DNA of 14,003 bases from Chromera velia (Eukaryota; Sar; Chromeraceae), in NCBI GenBank assembly GCA_018398765.1, contig JAHBMJ010002963.1, positions 1 to 14,003 of the forward strand, read 5' to 3'. Positions within the stretch are counted from its first letter, which is position 1. Each line of letters starts with the position of its first letter. Position numbers and translations under genes: made by a program. The notes under the pieces were generated by a model. It was given only the letters and a program-made list of their open reading frames with translations, made no database searches and was not told where the DNA came from. This document shows, piece after piece, positions 6,385 to 14,003 of the stretch.

Positions 6385-8517
6385 GACCAGGGTTCCCCTG
6401 CTGGTGGCTCCACCCCCCACCAAGCTACGCCCCGAGGTTTTGAGTGCTCCCGAGGGGACAGGAGGACGTCGGTCAAAGTGGAGGTGACCACTGCACCGAA
6501 CCTATTCACACCAGAGGGATGGGGGCAACGCACCCGGTCGCCCAGACCCGTCCGCCTCCCGCAGTTTCTCGATCCCCCGGACGATATCCCTGACTGGGCA
6601 GATCAAGATGACCCAGGCCTGACGACGGGATCTAGTGAAGCCATACTGAGGTCGTACCAGAGGATAATGAGGTTATATGAGGAGCTGTTTGCGCTGAGGG
6701 GAATCTTTGAGGGGCGGAGGAGGGATGACACTGTCAGGGTAGGGCCCAGTGGGGGGGGAGGACCCCTATTGACGGAGATCCCCTCGGTGAGCAGAGCTGC
6801 TCCCACCCTTACCGACCCTCCAAGTCGGGGGGTGGAGGAATTAGGTGGCAAAGTGTGGCGGGCACTCTGTGAGAGGGAACGCGTGAATGATACCCTCGAA
6901 GAATATGCGAGGGAACTTTTCCTTCGTCACCTAGGACAGGGTGATCAGCGAGAACATGGGCAGACCCGGCCACATCAGTTGGGAGGAGCTGCCGCCTCAG
7001 TCCCACAGACACCGCAAAGCCAGATGCCACTGAGGGGGGGGCGACAGTCGCATGAGCAGTCCTTTAGTTCCGTTGCAGCGGGACCGACAATACCTCCCCC
7101 CAATGTGCAACCCCCGCTGGGAAGTGAGACTGCCCAGCCTGGGGATCCGGGGCTGCAGGTGATGATGGCAGGCGGGTGCCACCCGGCTTATAGTGGGCAG
7201 GCAACCCCCCCGCAGTATACTAATGGGAACCCACCTCAGTCGCACCGAGGTGCTCAGCCTGGTGCAAACATCATCCCCCGACTCCTGATCTCCCCACCCT
7301 CACAGAGTTCTTGGCAGGTGACGTTGCCACAGGAAATGGTAGCAGGACAGGGTGCCACACAGCGAAACACTACTCAGCTGGGAGAGAGGAGGAGGGCCTC
7401 TAGTTCAAGCATAAGGAGGAATGGGAAAGGAGGGACCCACGCGGCCGTGGTGGCTGCTCTCCCCTTAGCGCAGGGACTCTCCTCCTCTCCGGCAGCAGCA
7501 GCCGGAGGATCCCAGGCTGTAGTATCGCGGAGGTCAGGCGGGGGGGGTAAAGCGAAGCCTAGAGCCGCACCTCCGCAGGCCATCGGAGGTAAACGAGACC
7601 GTGGACACCTGACGCCCCCTGACGATATCCAGACTGATGGTCTGACAAATCCCCCCTCGCCCTCAGCACAGAAAGACTCCCCTAAGCGCCCGAAGTCCGC
7701 TGTATTGCCCCCTCCCCCACCCCCCTCTCTGCCTAATTACTCAAAATCGCTCTCACAGACCCTAACCAACAGTCTCAGAACCTCTCTTCCCGACCGCCGC
7801 GTCGCTGCTTCTGCTGTGGCAATGGTCCCGCCCCCCTTGATCCCAATAGTCGAAAAAGCCCCCGGTCAGCCTCCTACTGGGCCCAGAGAGACGGCTGCAG
7901 CGGGCTGTGGTAGTCCCTCCACACTTGGGAAACGGAATTGGGAGAGTGCTACAGTGGCAACACCATCTGATTCAGCAGGAGGGAGGCCCTACCTGACCTT
8001 TCCGCATTTGACCGCTCCGAGGCAGGGTGAATCGGTCTTTTCGACGCCCCCTCGCAGACAGTCCCCAGGACAGACCCTCCCTGAGTTCGGTCACAACACG
8101 CAGCCCCGCCTAGGGCCCAACACTGACGATGGTACGGAACCTACAGCCCTCTCTCTGGCAGGGCTGCCCCCACTAGGGGCCCGCACCGAGGCCCTCACAA
8201 AGCAGCAGACACGTGAAGGCCCTCCTGAAGGCACGCTAATGGATGCGTTTGTAGGGGACCGGGGTTTCTTCACGGGCTCAGCTGTCCCCCAGACAGCGGA
8301 GCCCTCCGTCTCCCTGTCTCCACCCCTCCACCAGCCCCCCCAACCGTCTAGGGTGACAGCTACCCCGGACCCGTTGCCCCCTCCAGGGTCTAGTCTGCTT
8401 TTTCCGCCCCCCGTTTCCTCACGCCCCCCACAGGACTCGGGTGGGGAGGACTCGGGGGCGATGTTGGGTCTCGGCAGGCAAGCGGCTGCCCCGGAGGGAA
8501 ACGGGGGCGCTCTGTAG
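6385..8517 (+). CDS. Retrotransposon ORF1 main exon, Pro/Ser/Gly-rich protein
   Basis: The frame is open for 710 codons to TAG 8515-8517. It could also start unspliced at ATG 6376, giving 713 codons. Counting from 6376, two segments look helical: about residues 86-115 (SEAILRSYQRIMRLYEELF) and 152-188 (with RALCERERVNDTLEEYAREL). These could support oligomerisation. The rest is low-complexity, rich in Pro, Ser, Gly, Gln and Arg, with a PPPPPP run and basic patches. I see no CCHC zinc knuckle or RRM. By position it is the ORF1 of the LINE, where such proteins bind element RNA, but this role is inferred from synteny. No frame breaks are visible. ORF2 overlaps its end in the -1 frame. Confidence 0.6.
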   Translation, partial: DQGSPAGGSTPHQATPRGFECSRGDRRTSVKVEVTTAPNLFTPEGWGQRTRSPRPVRLPQFLDPPDDIPDWADQDDPGLTTGSSEAILRSYQRIMRLYEELFALRGIFEGRRRDDTVRVGPSGGGGPLLTEIPSVSRAAPTLTDPPSRGVEELGGKVWRALCERERVNDTLEEYARELFLRHLGQGDQREHGQTRPHQLGGAAASVPQTPQSQMPLRGGRQSHEQSFSSVAAGPTIPPPNVQPPLGSETAQPGDPGLQVMMAGGCHPAYSGQATPPQYTNGNPPQSHRGAQPGANIIPRLLISPPSQSSWQVTLPQEMVAGQGATQRNTTQLGERRRASSSSIRRNGKGGTHAAVVAALPLAQGLSSSPAAAAGGSQAVVSRRSGGGGKAKPRAAPPQAIGGKRDRGHLTPPDDIQTDGLTNPPSPSAQKDSPKRPKSAVLPPPPPPSLPNYSKSLSQTLTNSLRTSLPDRRVAASAVAMVPPPLIPIVEKAPGQPPTGPRETAAAGCGSPSTLGKRNWESATVATPSDSAGGRPYLTFPHLTAPRQGESVFSTPPRRQSPGQTLPEFGHNTQPRLGPNTDDGTEPTALSLAGLPPLGARTEALTKQQTREGPPEGTLMDAFVGDRGFFTGSAVPQTAEPSVSLSPPLHQPPQPSRVTATPDPLPPPGSSLLFPPPVSSRPPQDSGGEDSGAMLGLGRQAAAPEGNGGAL
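8424..8430 (+). promoter_or_regulatory. Possible -1 frameshift heptamer at ORF1/ORF2 overlap
   Basis: In the ORF1 frame the codons CGC-CCC-CCA contain C CCC CCA, which fits the X XXY YYZ pattern for -1 slippage. A -1 shift here enters the ORF2 frame, which is open from 8394 (after TAG 8391) and overlaps ORF1 by 124 nt. C-runs are not the usual efficient slippery sites, which prefer A or U in the second triplet. The support is geometric only; I did not fold the downstream sequence. Confidence 0.2.
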
Positions 8518-9179
8518 TATCGGAACCGAGCACTGGGAGGAAACAGAGGTGTAGTGTGGGGGAGGGTGATGAATGTGTGCTGGGAGAAAATGATCATTGT
8601 CTCGCTGGAGGGGTATGTGAGGTAGGCACAACTGTGAGTTCCCCCCCAGTGACTTATTTTTCGGATGCTCCCAGACACCCTAGTCGAAGCAGGAGTCTGA
8701 CCTCCCGACTGTCCACATGGTTGCCTGCTGAAGCCTCAACTATGCCCCAGTCTGGTGGCACTGCACAGGTTTGCTCAGAGGGGACTGCTTTGAGTGGTCA
8801 GACTCCTGATGCCTTTAGGGGGGAATGTAATAGTGAACTGACCGCTGGTGGTAATGGGTGCCCCTCCGTGACTGGGGCCAGCGAGGACCCGACCCCTGAC
8901 TTTCTCTTACCCCCGCTGAGATCTGATGGTAGCCTAGTAACGACGTTGATTGCAGGCCTGGCAATGGGCACAGCCATCGGAGGGTATCGAACAGAGCAGG
9001 AAAGCCCCCCTGGGCCACCCCAGATGACGACAGCCACCCCCCGTCTGACGGCCAGTGAGGCTCGTGAACCCCTAGCAGACCCCCAGGGAGGTTTTCTGGG
9101 AGACTCGACAGGCGGACCATCGGGGTGTGGACTCTCTGTGTCTTGTTTTGAATTGTCTGATGGCTTCTCTGTGTTCGAT

Positions 9180-10260
9180 AGTTGGATGCTGGCCATACTG
9201 TGTGTGAATGTCTGTGGACTGTCCAACCGCTTGCAGTGTCCCCGCTTCCGGGATCTCTTGGACTGCACGGACATCCTCGTATGTACAGAGACGCGCATGC
9301 TGTTAGAAGAACTCCACTTGGACACGCATTGGTGCCTGAATTTCCCGCACTACCATGAAACAGCAGATAATCCCACTAGGTTTACGGGGGGGGTAGCCTT
9401 TTTTATAAATAAACAATTGTGCCCAGAGGTCCCAAAAAGCAATGCAATCGGCCCTTCTTGCGCCTCAATCAGGTTTCCAGCACCTGCTGAGCTTGCCCAG
9501 CTCCCCGCAAATCCCCCTTGTGACAAAGCCCCTGTAACCGAGGCCCGGATGTTTATAATTGTGGGTGCTTACTTTCCCACCTCCTCTGCACAGCGTTACG
9601 CGGGTGTCTCCTCGGACGCCCTCTGGGATCGGATCCAAGGGGTCCTAATGTCCTTGCAAGATGATTTCAGAGTCTTGTGTGGGGACTTCAATGCACACAC
9701 GGCCAACCTTTGCACCAAAGTCCCCCTCCCGTCGTTATCAGACAACGCCCCGATGCCTCATACCTCTGACCACATAGCCTTAGCTGGTAGAGAGCAGCGT
9801 TCAGGTCCCTCTCTCTATATTTAGATCCAAAGGGACAGTAGAGATCGTAGGAGGCCGGACCCACAGGGGAAAACCCTTATTAACAGGGCGTCAGAGTGTG
9901 AACTGACCATATTGAATGGGGCAAGACTCATCGCTGCTGTTCAGCCCCCCCTCCCATCGTGCCTGCCCCCCAACCCTCCTGCTATTGATGGTGCTCCGAT
10001 CTTAGGACAGAGCTGTGAGCACCCGTCTGTGACTCAGAGATCACCCGAAGAGAGCCGTGAGGACACTCTCCTGGGGTCGGCCCTGTGGGACCCTTGTCCG
10101 TCGTCTGCCGAGCACACGTATTTCCGAGAAGCTGGGGTTTCGGTTGTAGACTATATGTTCGTCAGTACAAACCTTCTCCCACTCCTTCGCTCCTTCTCCA
10201 TCAGAAGGGACAGGGAGATAGCACTGGATCACACTCTCCTCTGCGTGGGGTTTGGGCAAG
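9180..10260 (+). other. ORF2 endonuclease domain (APE-type, EEP fold)
   Basis: The expected catalytic residues are visible in order: Asn in VNVCGLS (9207), Glu in CTETR (9288), Asp and Asn in GDFN (9684 and 9690), Asp in SVVDYMF (10149), and Asp-His in LDHTLL (10227 and 10230). GGVAFFI and GAYFPTSS are the usual core strands. TAG at 9822 lies between GDFN and VVDY, and homology continues in the same frame after it (DPQGKTLINRASE). All active-site residues are kept, so the stop is the only obvious defect here. Such domains cut the target DNA strand in non-LTR retrotransposition. Confidence 0.82.
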
Positions 10261-11549
10261 CTCAGGTTGCACGGCACAATGAATGCCCAGTTGCAGAACC
10301 TAGGCGTCCAGGCCCCCCCCAGGGGTTGGACGAGTATGGTCTAACCCGCGCTGTCCACAGCATGAGCAACGAGTCCCACTTGCCTCCTGGGCCCCCGCCT
10401 ACCCTGCCTGAGGGGTGGGAATTCGCCTCTTGCCTTCGTGGCAGCTGGCCAAGGCCCGGTGCCTACTGCTCTGTCCCGACTTTCGACTCACCAGGATTTG
10501 TTGATGCGCCGAACAAGCTGTGCTCCTACCTGAATATCCGTAAATCTCCCTGGATAGGCCTAGATATAGGTGCAGTGCAGCCCTCCCCCCTACCCGCTGG
10601 CATGGAGCAGGGGGATACGATTGATTCCATTTTCTCTGGATGGTTTCAGGCAGTGTGTGGTGAGGCAGGTGGCCGTCCCCCCTCGGTTGCTCCCTGCCCT
10701 CCTCCTTTGAACTCTGAGAGCCCGTCACCACCTCCCAGATGTGTTGCTTCACCTAACGATGGACAAAGGAGGGTATCTGCGGGGGCGACTTGGAGGGCAG
10801 GAAGAAGGTTCAATGTGCCCCGGAACAGGCCCCCAATTCTCCGACCACTCCGATTAGAGGTGCGGTGGTGGGCAACTGAAGTGAAGAAACAAAAGGCGTT
10901 GTTGTTGGCTCCCGGACGACTTCCTGTAGGGTCCAGCCGACCGTTACACCTTGTCATCGCAGAGACCCACAAAAAGTACAGGGAGGCTAAAACAGCGTAC
11001 AACCGAGCCTTATCAGCTTATGTGAAGTCGGAAGCAGTGGAGCGGGAAAGAGTGCTGCAAGCAGAACTGCAGAAAAGTCCACATAGAATCTATGAACTAC
11101 TCAGAGACCTCTGCAAACGCGCAGCAGCAAGGTTGATGCTCTCTCATGCCGACGATGGTACGTCAGCTGCCCCCACAACACGAGTCCCCTCCCCCTGGGC
11201 TTTTGCTGAGCACTTTGCTCAAGTATTCCGCTGTCCTGAGGGATCCAGTCCCAGGGGATGCTGTTCAGGGCCCCTTCCGAGTTCTTTCTCTCTCACAGTC
11301 CCTGGCATATCGGTCTCAACTGTCTCACAGAATGCCTGTGCCCCTCCTGTACGAGGCTTAGCGCCCTTAAGCATGGAGACACCCCCATCACTTCAGGGGT
11401 CCTCTGCCCCCCTAGTGCCACCGCCAGGTTTTCCTCCCCTCTCCCCTCTCTCAGACCCCCCCCCCCAACCTGAGGCTTCCGGCCCTAGAGCCCCGTCTGG
11501 TGCATGGAAAGCTACTGGTAGGGTATCGCCGTTCCCGGATCTCGAATTC

Positions 11550-12560
11550 TTCTCTCAGGAGGAAGTCAAGTCCTGTCTAAGGGCTGGTAAGAAAAAGAAG
11601 GCGGCTGGCGTTGATGGGCTAGTGGTTGAAAACCTGAGGAAATGGTCCCAAAACCTGCTCTTCGTAGCTTCAGTCATGGACGTGTTTAACGTTTGTCTTG
11701 TAGAGGGCAGAATTCCATCAATCTGGAATAGGTGTCTTATCTCGCCGGTGCTGAAGCCCGGGAAGGACCCGGAGGACCCGGCCTCCTACAGACCGATCCA
11801 TCTGCTTGGACACCTCTCGAAGACGTTCAGCTTACTCGTTGATCAGCGATTGAGGAAGATTGTTTCGCTTTCCCGGGTGCAGTTTGGATTTCAAAAGGGT
11901 AAAGGTACCAGGGACGCTCTGTTCGTTTTCAACCACATCCTCAAGAAGTATCACTCCCCAGGTATGCATTGTGTTTTCATCAACTTGAAGCAAGCATTTG
12001 ACTCGGTAGGACATAAGCGTTTGTGGGAGCGCTTAAAGGAGGAGGGGGTCCCCCCTCATTGGGTACGGGTTGTTCAAGGTATGTACACCGACGTGTAGGC
12101 AACGGTCTGTCAACCTGCCAGTGAGGGTACGCAGAATCGGTGTATAGCGGGCTTAGCTCCCACTGCTGGCAAGTTTTGGTTTAGAGAGAGCGTTGGGGTC
12201 AAGCAGGGCGATCCACTCTCACCACTGTTATTTAATCTCTTTATAAATGACCTCCCGTCTTTTATCGCTGACCGACGTCTTACGGCCCTGTCGAATAGGA
12301 CTAGGCCATCCGATCAGAATCCCCAACCCCCCTCTTTGTCTTTTGCTCTCCCTCCAGCCTTACTGGCAGCTGTTTCGTCTGCCTCCTCTTCGTCTTCCAG
12401 TCACCCAACTTCCGCCAAGGTTGGGGTTAGGCCTTCTTCTGGCTTCTGTGAGCTTAAGTGCCTCCTTTACGCTGATGATCTCGTTTTGTTTCACCCAGAC
12501 CCAGGTGAGCTGACTTGCATGCTTGATCGTTTGTCTGCCTACTGTCAGAAAAACGGATTA
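11550..12560 (+). other. ORF2 reverse transcriptase domain (RVT_1 type), motif A mutated
   Basis: The N-terminal RT motif AAGVDG is at 11601, followed by LKPGKDPEDPASYRPI (about 11750-11800) and VQFGFQKGKGTRDA. Motif A reads CVFINLKQAFDSV: the first, catalytic Asp is Asn (AAC at 11982), while the second Asp (12000) is kept. Motif B is GVKQGDPLSPLLFN (12195 onwards) and motif C is YADD (12468-12479). TAG 12096 lies between A and B, and the frame is intact across it. About 75 codons separate the end of motif B and motif C; this includes a Ser/Pro-rich insert not usual in LINE RTs. Confidence 0.87.
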
Positions 12561-13439
12561 TCTGTGAATGTCTCAAAGTCATACTCGTTATTTGTGAGGG
12601 AGGAATGGAGTTTGGGCGAAAGGAAGGTCTTTCTCTTTGGGGGGAAAGTCATACAACGTTGTTCGGAGTTTAAATATCTGGGTGCAATTTTCGACAGGAA
12701 TGGGGCAGTCAGTCGCGCTTTTGAAATGCGTCTAAAAAAAGGGAAGAGGAAGGTGTTTGCATTACTTGGGGAACTTGCACTGCTTGGCAAGGTCTCCTCG
12801 GGGAGGTTGATAACAATGTGCAGGACTGCAGCCTCGTCAGTATTCCTCTATTCGGCAGAGACAGCGGGCTTGTCCCCTCAACAACTGCATCTTATTGACG
12901 ACTTCTGGTTAAGCCTATGCCGGTCCCAGGTTGGCCTCCCCCGAACCTCCCTAAGGATTCTCACCCTCCTTGAGTTTGGTATCCTGCCCGCAGCCGCAAC
13001 CCTAGCAGAAAGAGCGCTCAGGTTCCTATGGGGAGTGGCGCAGAGGCCAGTGAATGACCTAACCAACCTCGTGTACAGAGAACTGTGTGAGAGGCGACAA
13101 CTGGCTATTTTGGACGACTTTGTTTCGTTCGTCTCATCCTGTTGTCTCATAGCAAAACTAGACCCCGCTGATGTGCTTCCACAGAGCCCTTTGTCTTCGA
13201 GTACGGTGATGTCATGGGGGGGGGAGCTCTTTTCATCGCCGATGGGTGGTGTGCAGAGAAGAGTCTGGGAGACGGCAACTTAACAGACAAATTGGTCTTC
13301 TCCGGGCGTCCCCCCCCCTTTTTTCGTCTTACCTCTGTCTCCGTCCCCTCCTTATGGTTGCACACACCTTTCCGATGCCTCGTCAAGCAGGCTTGCACGT
13401 CTACTGTGGTGTCACGAGCCATGGCCGCACTTCGAAAAA

Positions 13440-13680
13440 CCGTCACCCCGTTCTTACCTCCTGGAACGCTCGCTTCCCTTCCAGTCTCGTCGAGTTATCT
13501 CTCTTTTCCGACTGGGGATCTGCCAGACCTCGGCCAGGACGGCCTTGTTTAGAGGTATGGCGGCTTTTTCCCCCCTCGCTCGCTGTTCATTTTGCAAAGA
13601 ACGAAACCTAATGACCCCACCGCAAGCACTACCCATCGGTGATGAGCTTCACGCTCTTTCTGACTGCCCGGAATTGGACT
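13440..13680 (+). other. ORF2 C-terminal region with CCHC zinc-binding-like motif
   Basis: In the ORF2 frame, SYLLERSLPFQSRRVISLF and FRLGICQTSARTALF precede CSFC (Cys at 13584 and 13593), and HALSDC gives His at 13650 and Cys at 13665. The pattern C-x2-C-x18-H-x4-C is the C-terminal zinc-knuckle-like motif found after the RT in many LINEs. The frame continues open to 14003, so the protein end, the 3' UTR and any poly-A tail are outside the window. Confidence 0.65.
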
Positions 13681-14003
13681 CTGCTAGAGATCGACTCCAG
13701 CAGGTCCTGCGGGTCTTGCCGAAAGCGAAGTACTTCAGCCTCAGCACACTCGACCGCAGCGAGATATTCTTCGTCAAAGTCCTTGTTCCACTACTTTCTG
13801 AATGCCCTGGATTGGTGGGGCGAACGTTGGTAGGGATCAATGAGTCTTTAGTTTGCAAACGAAGAGACATAACGACACAGGAGACCCCTTCAGATGGAGA
13901 AGATGTGGGCCGACAGGGTTTGCCGAATCGGTCTGCTGGCACGGGGGGGATAAGGGGCACAACGTCTGCTAGACAGTCATGTCAAGCCATTGTCATTCAG
14001 GGT

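Larger units (their letters stand above)
3548..14003 (+). mobile_element. Large non-LTR (LINE-type) retrotransposon, degenerate, 3' end outside window
   Basis: The core evidence is ORF2, with an APE-type endonuclease, a reverse transcriptase and a C-terminal CCHC motif in the usual LINE order. ORF1 precedes it on the same strand, and a Ulp1-like protease frame precedes ORF1. I place the left edge at the first ORF for lack of a visible terminus; a 5' UTR probably extends to about 3310. The visible part exceeds 10 kb, long for a LINE. I saw no RNase H domain, integrase or terminal repeats, which argues against an LTR element or DNA transposon. Inclusion of the protease frame is inferred from its orientation, adjacency and the shared 48-bp repeats downstream. 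Three in-frame stops and a motif A Asp-to-Asn change in ORF2 indicate a dead copy. Confidence 0.75.
8394..14003 (+). pseudogene. Retrotransposon ORF2 (APE endonuclease + reverse transcriptase), three in-frame stops, runs off window
   Basis: One reading frame runs from 8394 (after TAG 8391) to the window end, about 1870 codons. It is broken only by TAG 9822, TAG 12096 and TAA 13281, with no frameshift needed to follow the domains. The first in-frame ATG is 8742. An N-terminal Ser/Pro-rich region is followed by an APE-type endonuclease (about 9180-10260), a linker with Trp-Trp and Lys-rich helices (about 10860-11240), a Pro-rich stretch (about 11240-11540), a LINE reverse transcriptase (about 11550-12560), a thumb and C-terminal region, and a CCHC motif at 13584-13665. 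The protein would nick target DNA and prime reverse transcription of element RNA at the nick. The catalytic Asp of RT motif A is Asn. With three stops and this change the copy is probably inactive. The element clade was not determined. Confidence 0.85.

Noticed and set aside
8091-8678. A 195-codon minus-strand frame opposite the end of ORF1
   Set aside because: Low-complexity Gly/Pro/Ser sequence lies antisense to ORF1 in GC-rich DNA. It is best explained as a shadow.
13214-13552. Frameshift at the G9 run (13216-13224) moving ORF2 to another frame
   Set aside because: The original ORF2 frame remains open after TAA 13281 up to the CCHC motif. A single stop explains the region without two compensating shifts, although a shifted segment at about 13225-13445 cannot be fully excluded.
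8394-14003. A bacterial retron or group II intron reverse transcriptase
   Set aside because: The APE-type endonuclease before the RT, the LINE-type motifs and C-terminal CCHC, together with eukaryotic surroundings, fit a non-LTR retrotransposon. No msr/msd RNA or intron RNA domains were seen.

Overview
The window is eukaryotic. It contains tandem minisatellites, plausible GT-AG introns with pyrimidine tracts, a 33-base C run and a long, degenerate non-LTR (LINE-type) retrotransposon. There are no prokaryotic operons, ribosome-binding-site arrays, rRNA or CRISPR arrays, and I recognised no tRNA. The species cannot be read from the sequence. The mix of simple-sequence arrays, GC-rich hairpins and intron-like spacers would suit a protist or alga. 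A chromerid is one possibility I recall, but I did not test it.

Bases 1-3547 are mainly non-coding repeat DNA. In order they hold an 82-bp tandem repeat (1-186); a stretch with splice-like signals (about 266-1436) enclosing a pyrimidine-rich 35-bp minisatellite (about 560-1290); a C33 tract (1441-1473); an AT-rich stretch (about 1490-1830); a 38-bp minisatellite (about 1833-2566) with a clear 332-bp higher-order repeat; a GC-rich region of palindromes (about 2700-3090); and a short leader with CATGC palindromes.

Bases 3548-14003 look like one large mobile element, all on the + strand, with its 3' end beyond the window. First comes an intact 519-codon frame whose C-terminal part looks like a Ulp1/SENP-type (C48) cysteine protease, with His, Asp, Gln and Cys in the right order. 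Next is a spacer with about 48-bp repeats. Then comes a proline-rich ORF1 that appears to be split by a 385-bp intron carrying the same repeats. Last is ORF2: an APE-type endonuclease (EEP), a long linker, a LINE reverse transcriptase and a C-terminal CCHC motif.

ORF2 stays in one reading frame from 8394 to the window edge. It is interrupted by only three stops (TAG 9822, TAG 12096, TAA 13281), and the RT motif A catalytic Asp is Asn. This copy is therefore probably dead for retrotransposition, although the protease frame and ORF1 are open. The expected division of labour is RNA packaging by ORF1, target nicking and reverse transcription by ORF2, and an unknown processing or deSUMOylation-like role for the protease. 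The protease plus LINE arrangement is the most interesting feature. That the protease belongs to the element is inferred from position and orientation; it is not proven.
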